This document shows positions 8,038 through 15,390 of a stretch of DNA of 64,000 nucleotides, one piece after another. Origin of the DNA: Streptomyces sp. NBC_01317 (GTDB lineage Bacteria; Actinomycetota; Actinomycetes; Streptomycetales; Streptomycetaceae); assembly GCF_035961655.1 (NCBI RefSeq), contig NZ_CP108393.1, positions 682,001 through 746,000 of the forward strand, read 5' to 3'. Under the pieces are notes generated by a model, which was given only the letters and a program-made list of their open reading frames with translations, searched no databases and was not told the DNA's origin. Numbering within the stretch: position 1 is the first letter of the stretch; the number at the start of each line of letters is the position of its first letter. Position numbers and translations under genes: made by a program.

Positions 8038-9927
8038 TCAGTCCCCCGGCGCCAGCGCGGCGCGCTGCCGGGCCGCCCGTACCGCCGCCGAGAGATGCCC
8101 GATGTCGTACGCGCCCCGGTGGCGCCGCCCGTTGATGAAGAACGTGGGCGTCCCCGACACCCCGCTGAGGTCCGCCGAGTCCACGTCCTCGCCGACCCGC
8201 GCGGCGCCCATGTGCTTGCGCAGGTGCTTGCGGAAGCGCTCGACGTCCAGGCCCAGCTCTTCCGCGTACCGGTGCAGGTCCTGGGGGCGCAGCGCCTCCT
8301 GGTGGGCGAGCAGCACGTCGTGCATCTCCCAGAAGGCGCCCTGCTCGGCCGCCGCCTCGGACGCCTCGGAGGCGAGTTGGGCCTGCGGGTGGACGTCCGT
8401 CAGGGGCAGGTGCCGCCAGACGTACCGTACGTCCCCGAAGTCCGCGAGCAGGTCGCGGATCACCGGCTCGGCCCGGCCGCAGTACGGGCACTCGAAGTCG
8501 CCGTACTCGACCACCGTGACCGGCGCGTGCCTCGGGCCGCGCACCTTGTCACGGTCGGGATCGACGGGGACGGCGAGGTCGACGATCTGTTCGGACGTGC
8601 CGAGGAGGGCGCGGTTGCGCCGCTGCCGGGGCAGCAGGCCGATGACGGCGGTCACCGCCCAGGTGACGAGGAAGGCGCAGATCAGGGCGGAGAGGGTGCC
8701 GATCTTCGCCTCTTCCAGCTGGTCGCCGTGGAACGCCAGGGTCGCGATGAGGAGCGACACGGTGAAGCCGGCCCCGGCGATCGTGCCGCCCGCCGCCGTC
8801 GCGCCCCAGCCCACCGGGGGCCGCAGTTTCCCGCCGCTGAGGCGGGTGGCCAGGTAGGAGGCGGTCAGGATGGCGACCGGTTTGCCGACCACGAAGCCGA
8901 CCAGGATCCCGAGGGTGATCGGTGAGGTGAAGGCCTGGGACAGCTCGTGGGGGGTGATCCTGATGCCGGCGTTGGCCAGCGCGAACAGCGGCACGATCAC
9001 ATAGCTGCTCCACGGGTGGTACATCCGCTGGAGCCGCTCGTTCGGCGAGACCGCCGAGGCCAGGCCGATCCGCGCCGACCGCTCCAGCTCCGGGGTCGGC
9101 TGTTCGCGGAAGCGGCGGAAGAGACCGCTCGCGCGCTCCAGGTCGGAGCGCGACGCCGGGTAGGCGAAGGTGAGCAGCCCCATCGCGAGGCCGGTGACCA
9201 CGGGGTCGACCCCTGATTCGAGGAGGGCGATCCAGACACCCACGGCGAGGACCGCGTACACCGCACCACGCCGCAGGCCGGCCCCGCGCACGACCACGAT
9301 GACGATCAGCAGGCCGACTGCGGCGAGGACGGCGGCCATGTCGACGTTCTCGCTGTAGGCGACCGCGATGACGGCCAGGGCCACGAAGTCGTCGACGACC
9401 GCGACGGAGAGGATGAAGGCGCGCAGGCCGCCGGGCAGGCGTTTGCCGAGCAGCGCGAGCATGCCGAGGGCGAAGGCGGTGTCCGTGGACATCGCGGCGC
9501 CCCAGCCGTGCACGCTGCCGTCTCCGGCGTTGATGGCGAGATAGATCGCGACGGGGAGCGCCATGCCGCTGATCCCGGCGACCAGGGGCAGCGCGACGCG
9601 CCGTCGCTCCCGCAGTTCGCCCGTGTCGAACTCGCGGCGCGCCTCCAGGCCGACGACGAAGAAGAAGATCGTCATCAGCCCGCTGTTGATCCACTCCCGC
9701 AGGTCCATCGACAGGCCGTAGGACCCGATCCGCACGGACAGGCCGTTGTGCCAGAACGTCTCGTACGACGAGAGGTTGATGTTCGCCCAGGTCAGAGCGG
9801 CGATCACGGCCACCAGCAGGACGGCGGCGCTGCCCGTCTCGGTGCGCAGGAACGTCCTCCAGGGGGTGCGCACCTCGGCGCACTCCGTCCGCCCCGCGTA
9901 GCCGGACTCCGGTGTAGCTTCCGTCAC
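8038..9927 (-). CDS. nhaA: Na+/H+ antiporter NhaA fused to a DsbA-like thioredoxin domain
   Basis: A 629-residue fusion. Residues ~25-415 are an NhaA antiporter that exchanges sodium for protons across the membrane, with ~11-12 hydrophobic helices. The paired aspartates of the ion site appear in [18 protein letters not shown]. Residues ~440-629 are a DsbA/thioredoxin-fold domain with the redox motif CPYC ([14 protein letters not shown]) and the cis-Pro region [12 protein letters not shown]. This arrangement is known in actinobacteria, where the thioredoxin part may act in disulfide chemistry or antiporter regulation. The GTG at 9927 is chosen because GGAGGAGAG lies ~9 nt upstream; an ATG 69 nt further up has no comparable site. 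It is transcribed divergently from the gene at 10102. Confidence 0.92.
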   Translation of the reverse strand: MTEATPESGYAGRTECAEVRTPWRTFLRTETGSAAVLLVAVIAALTWANINLSSYETFWHNGLSVRIGSYGLSMDLREWINSGLMTIFFFVVGLEARREFDTGELRERRRVALPLVAGISGMALPVAIYLAINAGDGSVHGWGAAMSTDTAFALGMLALLGKRLPGGLRAFILSVAVVDDFVALAVIAVAYSENVDMAAVLAAVGLLIVIVVVRGAGLRRGAVYAVLAVGVWIALLESGVDPVVTGLAMGLLTFAYPASRSDLERASGLFRRFREQPTPELERSARIGLASAVSPNERLQRMYHPWSSYVIVPLFALANAGIRITPHELSQAFTSPITLGILVGFVVGKPVAILTASYLATRLSGGKLRPPVGWGATAAGGTIAGAGFTVSLLIATLAFHGDQLEEAKIGTLSALICAFLVTWAVTAVIGLLPRQRRNRALLGTSEQIVDLAVPVDPDRDKVRGPRHAPVTVVEYGDFECPYCGRAEPVIRDLLADFGDVRYVWRHLPLTDVHPQAQLASEASEAAAEQGAFWEMHDVLLAHQEALRPQDLHRYAEELGLDVERFRKHLRKHMGAARVGEDVDSADLSGVSGTPTFFINGRRHRGAYDIGHLSAAVRAARQRAALAPGD

Positions 9928-10101
9928 GTCGCGATTCTCTCCTCCCGGTGCGGTCAGGGCCCGGCTGCGCCACGGACCGCACGGCGTGAAACTCATGCGG
10001 GTGGTGGCTCATTCCCGTCCGGCCTTCGGTCAGCTGGACCAAAACGCATCAAATACCGTTTTACCGGTCAGTCTGTGGAGATCAGCGGGTAGAGGTGTGT
10101 C

Positions 10102-11109
10102 ATGGCAATCGACACACACGGCCCCGCGCTGCCGGCCGCGCGCGGTGAGCTGTCCGCGGCGGTGACCGGCTTCCTGCGCGACGGGGGCGCACCGCCCGGG
10201 CGTGCGGCGGCGCGCACGGCGGATCCGTACGGGGACGACCTCCAGCTGGCGCTGTACGTCTGCTACGAACTGCACTACCGGGGCTTCGCGGGGGTGGACG
10301 CCTCCCTCGAATGGGACCCCGCCCTGCTGGCGGCGCGGGCCGGTCTGGAGGAACGGTTCCTGGACGCCCTGCGCCGGGACGCCTCCCGGCACGACGACCC
10401 CGCGGCGGCGATGGCCGAGCTGCTGGTCGAGCCGGTACGGGACGGGGGGACGGACGTGTCCCTGTTCCTCCAGGACGACGGCGAGCTGTGGCAGGTGCGG
10501 GAGTACGCGGTCCACCGCTCGCTCTACCACCTCAAGGAGGCCGATCCGCACGCCTGGGTGCTGCCGAGGCTGTGGGGCCGGGCCAAGGCCGGCATGGCGG
10601 CGGTGGAGTTCGACGAGTTCGGCGCGGGCCGGGCGGAGCGGGTGCACGCGCGGCTGTTCGCGGAGCTGATGACCGACCTGGACCTGGATCCGGCGTACGG
10701 CCGCTATCTCGACGCGGCGTGCGCGGAGATGCTGGCCACCGTCAATCTGATGTCCCTGCTGGGGCTGCACCGGGAGTTGCGGGGCGCGCTGGTGGGGCAC
10801 TACGCGAGCGTCGAGATCACGTCGTCGCCCGGTTCCCGGCGGCTGGCGCTGGCGATGAAGCGGACGGGGGCGGGCCCGGCGGCGGAGTTCTTCCACACCG
10901 AGCACGTGGAGGCGGACGCCGTGCACGAGCAGGTCATGCGGCACGAGGTGGTCGGGGGGCTGCTGGAGGAGGAGCCGCATCTCGCGCCGGACGTCGCCTT
11001 CGGGGTCGACGCGACGACGTACCTGGAGAGCCGGCTCGGCGAGCGCCTGCTGGGGTGCTGGCGGGCGGGCGGCACGTCGTTGCGTACCGGCCCGGGCGGG
11101 GGACGGTGA
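10102..11109 (+). CDS. Haem-oxygenase-like diiron redox protein
   Basis: A 335-residue all-helical protein of the 'iron-containing redox enzyme' group (haem-oxygenase-like diiron oxidase or oxygenase fold). Metal-ligand-like residues occur in REYAVHRSLYHLKEAD, VEFDEFGAG and HTEHVEADAVHEQVM, with a regular Glu/His spacing suited to a two-iron site. The ATG at 10102 follows AGAGGTGTGTC. The stop overlaps the next start (GTGA), so it is translationally coupled to a CDGSH Fe-S protein that could feed it electrons. Related enzymes oxidise amino acids, fatty acids or NRPS intermediates. The substrate here is unknown and the gene lies outside the NRPS block. Confidence 0.8.
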   Translation: MAIDTHGPALPAARGELSAAVTGFLRDGGAPPGRAAARTADPYGDDLQLALYVCYELHYRGFAGVDASLEWDPALLAARAGLEERFLDALRRDASRHDDPAAAMAELLVEPVRDGGTDVSLFLQDDGELWQVREYAVHRSLYHLKEADPHAWVLPRLWGRAKAGMAAVEFDEFGAGRAERVHARLFAELMTDLDLDPAYGRYLDAACAEMLATVNLMSLLGLHRELRGALVGHYASVEITSSPGSRRLALAMKRTGAGPAAEFFHTEHVEADAVHEQVMRHEVVGGLLEEEPHLAPDVAFGVDATTYLESRLGERLLGCWRAGGTSLRTGPGGGR

Positions 11110-11321
11110 GCGTGGCGCGCGAACCCGCCGACGAGCCGGAGCCCGTCCGGCTCCGCGTGCAGCGCGAAGGGCCCACGCTGGTCGACGGACCGGTGACGGT
11201 GGAGCTGGACGACGGCACGACCGCCACCTCGGACCGGTTCCGGGTCGCGCTGTGCACCTGCCGGCGCAGCCGGCGTTTCCCGTGGTGCGACACCAGTCAC
11301 CGGAGACGTACCCGCGGCTGA
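11106..11321 (+). CDS. CDGSH-type iron-sulfur protein
   Basis: A 71-residue protein with one CDGSH-type [2Fe-2S] motif near the C-terminus: CTCRRSRRFPWCDTSH. It has three Cys and one His in the canonical C-x-C-x2-S-x3-P-x-C-D-x-S-H arrangement; Thr replaces the usual Gly. An N-terminal half rich in beta strands (LVDGPVTVELDDGT) is typical of bacterial mitoNEET-like proteins. The GTG start shares GTGA with the end of the diiron gene, so the two are very probably made in fixed ratio. Electron transfer to the diiron partner is the natural inference. Confidence 0.85.
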   Translation: MSVAREPADEPEPVRLRVQREGPTLVDGPVTVELDDGTTATSDRFRVALCTCRRSRRFPWCDTSHRRRTRG

Positions 11322-11347
11322 TCCCGCCCGGCGGCTTCCCGGCTTTA

Positions 11348-11364
11348 CTGCGACTTTGTTGCAG
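11348..11364. promoter_or_regulatory. Possible Nur (nickel uptake regulator) box
   Basis: CTGCGA-CTTTG-TTGCAG matches the core of the Streptomyces Nur operator described as tTGCaa-N5-ttGCAA: both TGC/GCA half-sites and the 5-nt spacing are kept. It lies 59 nt before a nickel/cobalt transporter pseudogene, the kind of target Nur represses when nickel is plentiful. Direct Nur binding has not been tested. Confidence 0.5.
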
Positions 11365-11422
11365 TTGCGGTTCCTGGGCCATCGGGTGGATGGAGCGTAC
11401 ACGGACCGAGGAAAGCAGCCCC

Positions 11423-12306
11423 ATGACGATCGCCTCCGCCCCGCCGCGGCCGGCCCCCGGATCGCGGTGGCGGCGGCTGCGCGCCTTGATGACCCGTGAG
11501 GAGTGGACGCGGCTCGGCGGGATGGGCGCGTTCGTCCTGGCGCTGCATGTGATCGGCTGGTTCACGCTGGTGGCGATCGTGGCCCCCGAACCCCACAGCG
11601 CCGGGACGAAGTCGTTCGGCGTCGGCATCGGCGTGACCGCGTACACGCTGGGCCTGCGGCACGCCTTCGACGCCGATCACATCGCGGCCATCGACACACG
11701 ACCCGCAAGCTGATGAACGAGGACAAGCGTCCGCTGTCGGTGGGTTTCTGGTTCTCCCTCGGTCATTGGGCGGCTGATGAAGTCGATCACCAAGCCGTGG
11801 CAGATGTATCCCCTCGGGCTGCTGTTCGGGCTGGGGTTCGACACCGCCACGGAGATCGCGCTGCTGGTGCTGGCCGGGTCCGGCGCCGCCTCCGGGCTGC
11901 CGTGGTACGCGATCCTGTGCCTGCCGGTGCTCTTCGCCGCCGGGATGTCCCTGCTGGACACCATCGACGGCTCGTTCATGAATTTCGCGTACGGCTGGGC
12001 CTTCTCCAAGCCGGTCCGCAAGGTCTACTACAACCTCACCATCACCGGCTGTCGGTCGCCGTCGCGCTCATCATCGGGACCGTGGAACTGCTCGGCCTGC
12101 TCACCGAGAAGCTGGGGCTGCACGGGGTCTTCTGGGACTGGGTGGGCGGACTGGATCTCACCATCGTCGGATGTGTGATCGCCGGGCTTTTCTTCGCCAC
12201 CTGGCTCGTCGCGATGGCGGTGTGGAAGTTCGGCCGCATCGAGGAGAAGTGGACGGCCGGACTGCACGGCGGCAGCGGGGAGAAGGACGTCACACCACTT
12301 CCCTGA
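11423..12306 (+). pseudogene. HoxN/HupN/NixA-type nickel/cobalt permease, broken by frameshifts and an internal deletion
   Basis: Pieces of a NiCoT permease lie in three frames. Frame one starts at ATG 11423 and carries the metal-binding H-x4-D-H motif in LRHAFDADHIAAID. At ~11694 one base is missing from an expected ...IDNTTRKLM, and the chain stops at 11713. The next piece reads TTRKLMNEDKRPLSVGFWFSLGH. At ~11766-11772 it jumps straight to RLMKSITKPWQMYPLGLLFGLGFDTATEI, losing the ~80-100 residues that normally separate these motifs. At ~12050 another single C is missing (ITG|LSVAVALIIGTVELL), and the last piece ends at 12306. The single-base gaps could be sequencing errors, but the internal deletion means the protein cannot be intact. 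Confidence 0.88.
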
Positions 12307-12778
12307 GCTTTCCGCCGGCCACGTCGAGGACAAACCCGCGGACGTTCCTCTTGTGGGGCACGAACGGGCTGGCCCTGATGCGGCGCACCGACTGCTGTAC
12401 GTCGTTCTCCTCGTCCGGGAACGCCTCCGGGGCCCAGGACGGACGGATGTGGGTGTCCTCCTCGATCTGCCGCTTGAAGGCGTCGTCCGTGAAGGTGACC
12501 ATGCCGCAGTCGGTGTGGTGGATGAGGAGGATGTCCGTGGTGCCCAGCAGTCGCTGACTGATCGTCAGAGAGCGGATGACGTCGTCGGTGACCACACCGC
12601 CGGCGTTGCGGATGACGTGGGCCTCGCCCTCCTTCAGGCCGAGGACGCGGTACACGTCGATACGGGCGTCCATGCAGGCGACCACCGCGAGACGGCGGGA
12701 CGGGGGGAGGGCGAGCGGTCCGGCGAAGGCGGCCGCGTAGGACTCGTTGTTGGCCAGGTACTCGTCGGTGACGGTCAC
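12290..12778 (-). CDS. Beta-carbonic anhydrase
   Basis: A 162-residue beta-class carbonic anhydrase interconverting CO2 and bicarbonate. Zinc-site residues are visible: Cys-x-Asp-x-Arg in VVACMDARIDVY and His-x2-Cys in IHHTDCGMVTF. The NAGG segment (HVIRNAGGVVTDD) is also standard. The GTG at 12778 is chosen because AGAGGAAGCAGG precedes it and the protein then starts at the usual family position (VTVTDEYLANNESYAAAF). Longer in-frame extensions upstream have no family match. It converges with the nickel-transporter pseudogene, overlapping its last 17 nt. Confidence 0.92.
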   Translation of the reverse strand: MTVTDEYLANNESYAAAFAGPLALPPSRRLAVVACMDARIDVYRVLGLKEGEAHVIRNAGGVVTDDVIRSLTISQRLLGTTDILLIHHTDCGMVTFTDDAFKRQIEEDTHIRPSWAPEAFPDEENDVQQSVRRIRASPFVPHKRNVRGFVLDVAGGKLREVV

Positions 12779-12987
12779 GTCGGTCCTGCTTCCTCTTGGC
12801 GGAACCGTCACGATACGGCGCCGCGATTCGCCCACAGAAGCGACGTTCTGCCCGGCCACAGGAATGCAACACGATGTCAACAATCGGGACATGTCCGACA
12901 CCGAACCTCTGAGGTCGCTCAACTCCCTTGACCGTGCCCCGGCTCCGGTCGCCATCATGGTCCACGGTTCGAGAACGGGGAGAACGC

Positions 12988-13269
12988 ATGCGACGGAACG
13001 TCAGAACGATCACGGGTCTGGTCCTGGCCACGACGGCGCTTCTCGCCCTGTCCGCGTGCTCGCAGGAGTACGACGACAAGCGCGGCAAGGGGGACGCGCC
13101 CGTGCAGGGGAACAAGGGCGACAGCACCGCTGCGGAGGTGTTCAACTTCCCCGACGGGTTCGGGAACCTCGCCACCAAGTGTGTCGGCCACGGGAACCGC
13201 GCGTACGTCACCACCAACGCCACCGGCCCGTCCAACGTCCAGATAGTCAAGGACAGTTCATGCGGGTGA
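12988..13269 (+). CDS. Small lipoprotein, first of a tandem paralogous pair
   Basis: A 93-residue lipoprotein. The signal is MRRNVRTITGLVLATTALLA followed by LSAC as lipobox. The mature part is ~70 residues, charged, with the shared block TAAEVFNFPDGFGNLATKC, then a second Cys at the C-terminus (KDSSCG). The two mature Cys could form a disulfide. The ATG at 12988 follows GGGGAGAACGC. The next gene is a diverged copy, so this is a local duplication. The function is not recognised. Confidence 0.82.
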   Translation: MRRNVRTITGLVLATTALLALSACSQEYDDKRGKGDAPVQGNKGDSTAAEVFNFPDGFGNLATKCVGHGNRAYVTTNATGPSNVQIVKDSSCG

Positions 13270-13595
13270 GGCCGGCGGGACGGGCCTCGGCCGCCGTCGC
13301 CGTCTGCGCGCTCCTGGCGCTGACGGCGGGCTGCTCGCGGGAACATTACGAGGAGCGCGGCAAGGCGGACGCGCCGGTGAGCGGGCGCGCGGGCGACGAC
13401 ACCGCGGCGGAGGTCTTCAACTTCCCGGACCGGTTCGGGAACCTCGCCACCAAGTGTGCCGGCGAGGGACAGCGCGCCTACACGACCACCCGGTCCTTCC
13501 AGAACCGGGACGACGACGAGAAGGAGGTCGAGATCATCCCGGCCCACCAGGTGATCGTGGCCGACCCCGGGTGCGCGGGCGGCCCCGCCCGCTGA
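13260..13595 (+). CDS. Small lipoprotein, second of a tandem paralogous pair
   Basis: A 111-residue lipoprotein paralogous to the gene before it. It has a signal peptide with lipobox ending TAGC, the common block TAAEVFNFPDRFGNLATKC, and a longer charged C-terminal part (RDDDEKEVEIIPAHQVIVAD) ending in a second Cys (PGCAGG). Its ATG at 13260 lies inside the end of the upstream gene (10-nt overlap in another frame), which indicates co-translation. Like its partner it probably sits on the outer face of the membrane. The function is unknown. Confidence 0.8.
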   Translation: MRVRPAGRASAAVAVCALLALTAGCSREHYEERGKADAPVSGRAGDDTAAEVFNFPDRFGNLATKCAGEGQRAYTTTRSFQNRDDDEKEVEIIPAHQVIVADPGCAGGPAR

Positions 13596-13715
13596 GCGTG
13601 CGCCGGGCAGGCAGCCACGCCCGTGCGAAGGTGCCGCCGCAACTGCCGATCCGGGGCGTTCCCGGGTTCTAGCGTCAACTCCTGTACCCGTCACACGACT
13701 TCATGGAGGAGACGA

Positions 13716-13958
13716 ATGAACAACAACCTTCGTACGGCAGCGGCGGCCGTGGCGCTCGTGACCGGGCTCGTGACGGCGGGCGGCACCGCCTCCGCCGCCG
13801 CGGCCCCGCGTCCCGAGCGCATCACGTCGCAGGAGCAGCTCGCGGCGAGCATCGCGCAGGCGGTCGCCACAGCGGAGGAGAAGGGGGACACCGGTGGCGT
13901 CATCGTCGTCGGGATGATCTCCGAAGTCACGGCGAGCACCCGCGCCCTTTCCTGCTGA
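13716..13958 (+). CDS. Secreted 80-residue peptide ending in Cys
   Basis: A short exported protein. Residues 1-28 are a clear Sec signal (MNNNLRTAAAAVALVTGLVT) with a likely cut after ASA. The mature part is ~50 residues: Gln/Ala/Glu-rich helix (EQLAASIAQAVATAEEKGD), a hydrophobic strand (GGVIVVGMISEV) and the end TASTRALSC, with the only Cys at the very last position. The ATG follows GGAGGAGACGA, a strong ribosome site. The next gene, a Cys-rich protein, begins 19 nt later. I do not recognise the family; a terminal Cys suggests a thiol-linked modification or dimer, which is inference only. Confidence 0.7.
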   Translation: MNNNLRTAAAAVALVTGLVTAGGTASAAAAPRPERITSQEQLAASIAQAVATAEEKGDTGGVIVVGMISEVTASTRALSC

Positions 13959-13977
13959 CGAAATGGAGGTGAGCACC

Positions 13978-14466
13978 GTGGACAGCTCAGCGGACCGTGC
14001 TCAGGACGTGCGGGAGACCCCTGTCGCCTGGTGTCCGAGCGGCGATGCGAGCCGCCCGGAGAGCGTTGTCCTCGGCGTCCGGTCGGGGGACGGCGATCAG
14101 GTCGTCTACCTGGCGGAACCCGTACCGGCGGCCGACGTACTCGGCAGCATCCCCGAGGGAATCGCACCCAGCCGGGTGCTCCGGTTCGCCTCGCACTGCG
14201 TGTCGGACTGCGCGAACCGGGTCGGTGAGGCCTGCGGTCTGATCGAGCGCATCAAGACCGTGCCGGCCGGGACCGGCGCGAGCGCGGTGCCACGGTGCCA
14301 CCTCCGACCGCACTGCAAGTGGTGGAACCAGACCGGAGTCGAGGCCTGCCACCGCTGCCCGGCCATTTCCACCCTCAACTCCCGCGACGACGAACTCACC
14401 GTTCTCGTCGCGGACCCCGCCACCACCCGTGAACAGCTGGAAAGCTGGGTCGCAGCGGGACGGTGA
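13978..14466 (+). CDS. Cys-rich protein, probable metal or Fe-S binder
   Basis: A 162-residue soluble protein with no signal peptide. The central part has clustered cysteines: HCVSDCANRVGEACGL (spacing C-x3-C-x6-C), then PRCHLRPHCKWWNQTGVEACHRCP (C-x5-C-x9-C-x2-C), seven in all, which suggests Zn or Fe-S coordination. The N-terminal ~80 residues form an alpha/beta region. The GTG at 13978 is preferred because GGAGGTGA lies ~5 nt upstream; a start 15 nt earlier would lie before that site. The gene directly follows the secreted peptide gene and may be its partner. Similar Cys-rich proteins occur in actinomycetes, but I know no function. Confidence 0.7.
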   Translation: MDSSADRAQDVRETPVAWCPSGDASRPESVVLGVRSGDGDQVVYLAEPVPAADVLGSIPEGIAPSRVLRFASHCVSDCANRVGEACGLIERIKTVPAGTGASAVPRCHLRPHCKWWNQTGVEACHRCPAISTLNSRDDELTVLVADPATTREQLESWVAAGR

Positions 14467-14522
14467 GCGGGCCCGGTACCGGATCAGGACCGGGACCGAC
14501 CCCAAACGAGAGAAGGGATGTT

Positions 14523-15314
14523 GTGGACAACTGGACACGGTGTTTCCGCCCGGCTCCCGAAGCCGGGGCGCGGTTGCTGTGCTTCCCGCACGCCGGTGGT
14601 TCGGCGGGCGCCTATCTGCCGCTGTCGATCGCGGTCGGGGGGACGGCGGAAACACTGGTCGTGCAGTACCCCGGGCGGCACGACCGCTTCGCCGAGCCGT
14701 TCACCGAACGGCTCGGCGACGTTGTGGACGCCGTCGTGGCCGGACTCCCCGCGGACGGGGACCGGCCATTGGTGCTGTTCGGCCACAGCATGGGCGCGAT
14801 CCTGGCGTTCGAGACCGCGCGCCGGCTCGAACGGGAGGGGCGGGGTCCTGTGGCGCTGTTCGTCTCGGGGCGTGAGGGTCCGGCGCTGGCCCAGCGGCCG
14901 CGACTGCCGAACCCGCCCACCGACGAGGACCTGATCGGGGAGATGCGGCTGCTGTCCGGCACGGAGGACGAGTTGCTCAGCAACCCGGACATCCTCGAAC
15001 TGGCCCTGCCGCCGCTGCGCGCCGACTACGCCATGCTCTTCGCCCACACGCACCGCCCGGGGCCCGCGCTGGGCTGCCCGGTCACCGCGCTGACCGGGGA
15101 CGACGACCCACGGGTGGACGCCGAGCGCGTACTGGCCTGGGAGCGCGAGACCGAGGGCCCGTTCGAGCGGCACGTGCTGCCCGGCGGGCACTTCTTCCTG
15201 GGCGACCACCTGCCGTACGTGGCGGATCTTGTCGCCGCGTCCGTGGCGGGGGCGGGGGCCGGGGGTCCGGGCCGTACCGCCACACGTACCGGCTCCGGCA
15301 GCACGTCCGTCTGA
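14523..15314 (+). CDS. Type II thioesterase (editing)
   Basis: A 263-residue alpha/beta hydrolase of the GrsT/RifR type. These proteins clear mis-primed or stalled acyl groups from carrier domains of NRPS and PKS lines. The early oxyanion block is LLCFPHAGGSAGAY, the nucleophile elbow GHSMG (LVLFGHSMGAILAFE), and the catalytic His GGHFFLGDH near the end. The GTG at 14523 has GAGAGAAGGGATG upstream and gives the usual family start (NWTRCFRPAPEAG). A GTG at 14463 that overlaps the previous stop is an alternative. It is convergent with the minus-strand NRPS/PKS operon and is the left edge of the cluster. Confidence 0.9.
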   Translation: MDNWTRCFRPAPEAGARLLCFPHAGGSAGAYLPLSIAVGGTAETLVVQYPGRHDRFAEPFTERLGDVVDAVVAGLPADGDRPLVLFGHSMGAILAFETARRLEREGRGPVALFVSGREGPALAQRPRLPNPPTDEDLIGEMRLLSGTEDELLSNPDILELALPPLRADYAMLFAHTHRPGPALGCPVTALTGDDDPRVDAERVLAWERETEGPFERHVLPGGHFFLGDHLPYVADLVAASVAGAGAGGPGRTATRTGSGSTSV

Positions 15315-15327
15315 GGCTTACGCCGCC

Positions 15328-15379
15328 GTAAAGGGCCTGGGGCCGAATCCCTTCCGGGATTCGGCCCCAGGCCCTTTAC
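15328..15379. terminator. Perfect 24-bp hairpin between convergent genes
   Basis: The arms at 15328-15351 and 15356-15379 are exact reverse complements, with a TTCC loop. It sits between the stops of the type II thioesterase gene (+, 15314) and the KS-ACP gene (-, 15391), so it can end transcription from both sides. There is no U-tract, as is usual in high-GC actinomycetes. Confidence 0.9.
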
Positions 15380-15390
15380 GTGAGCGGGAA

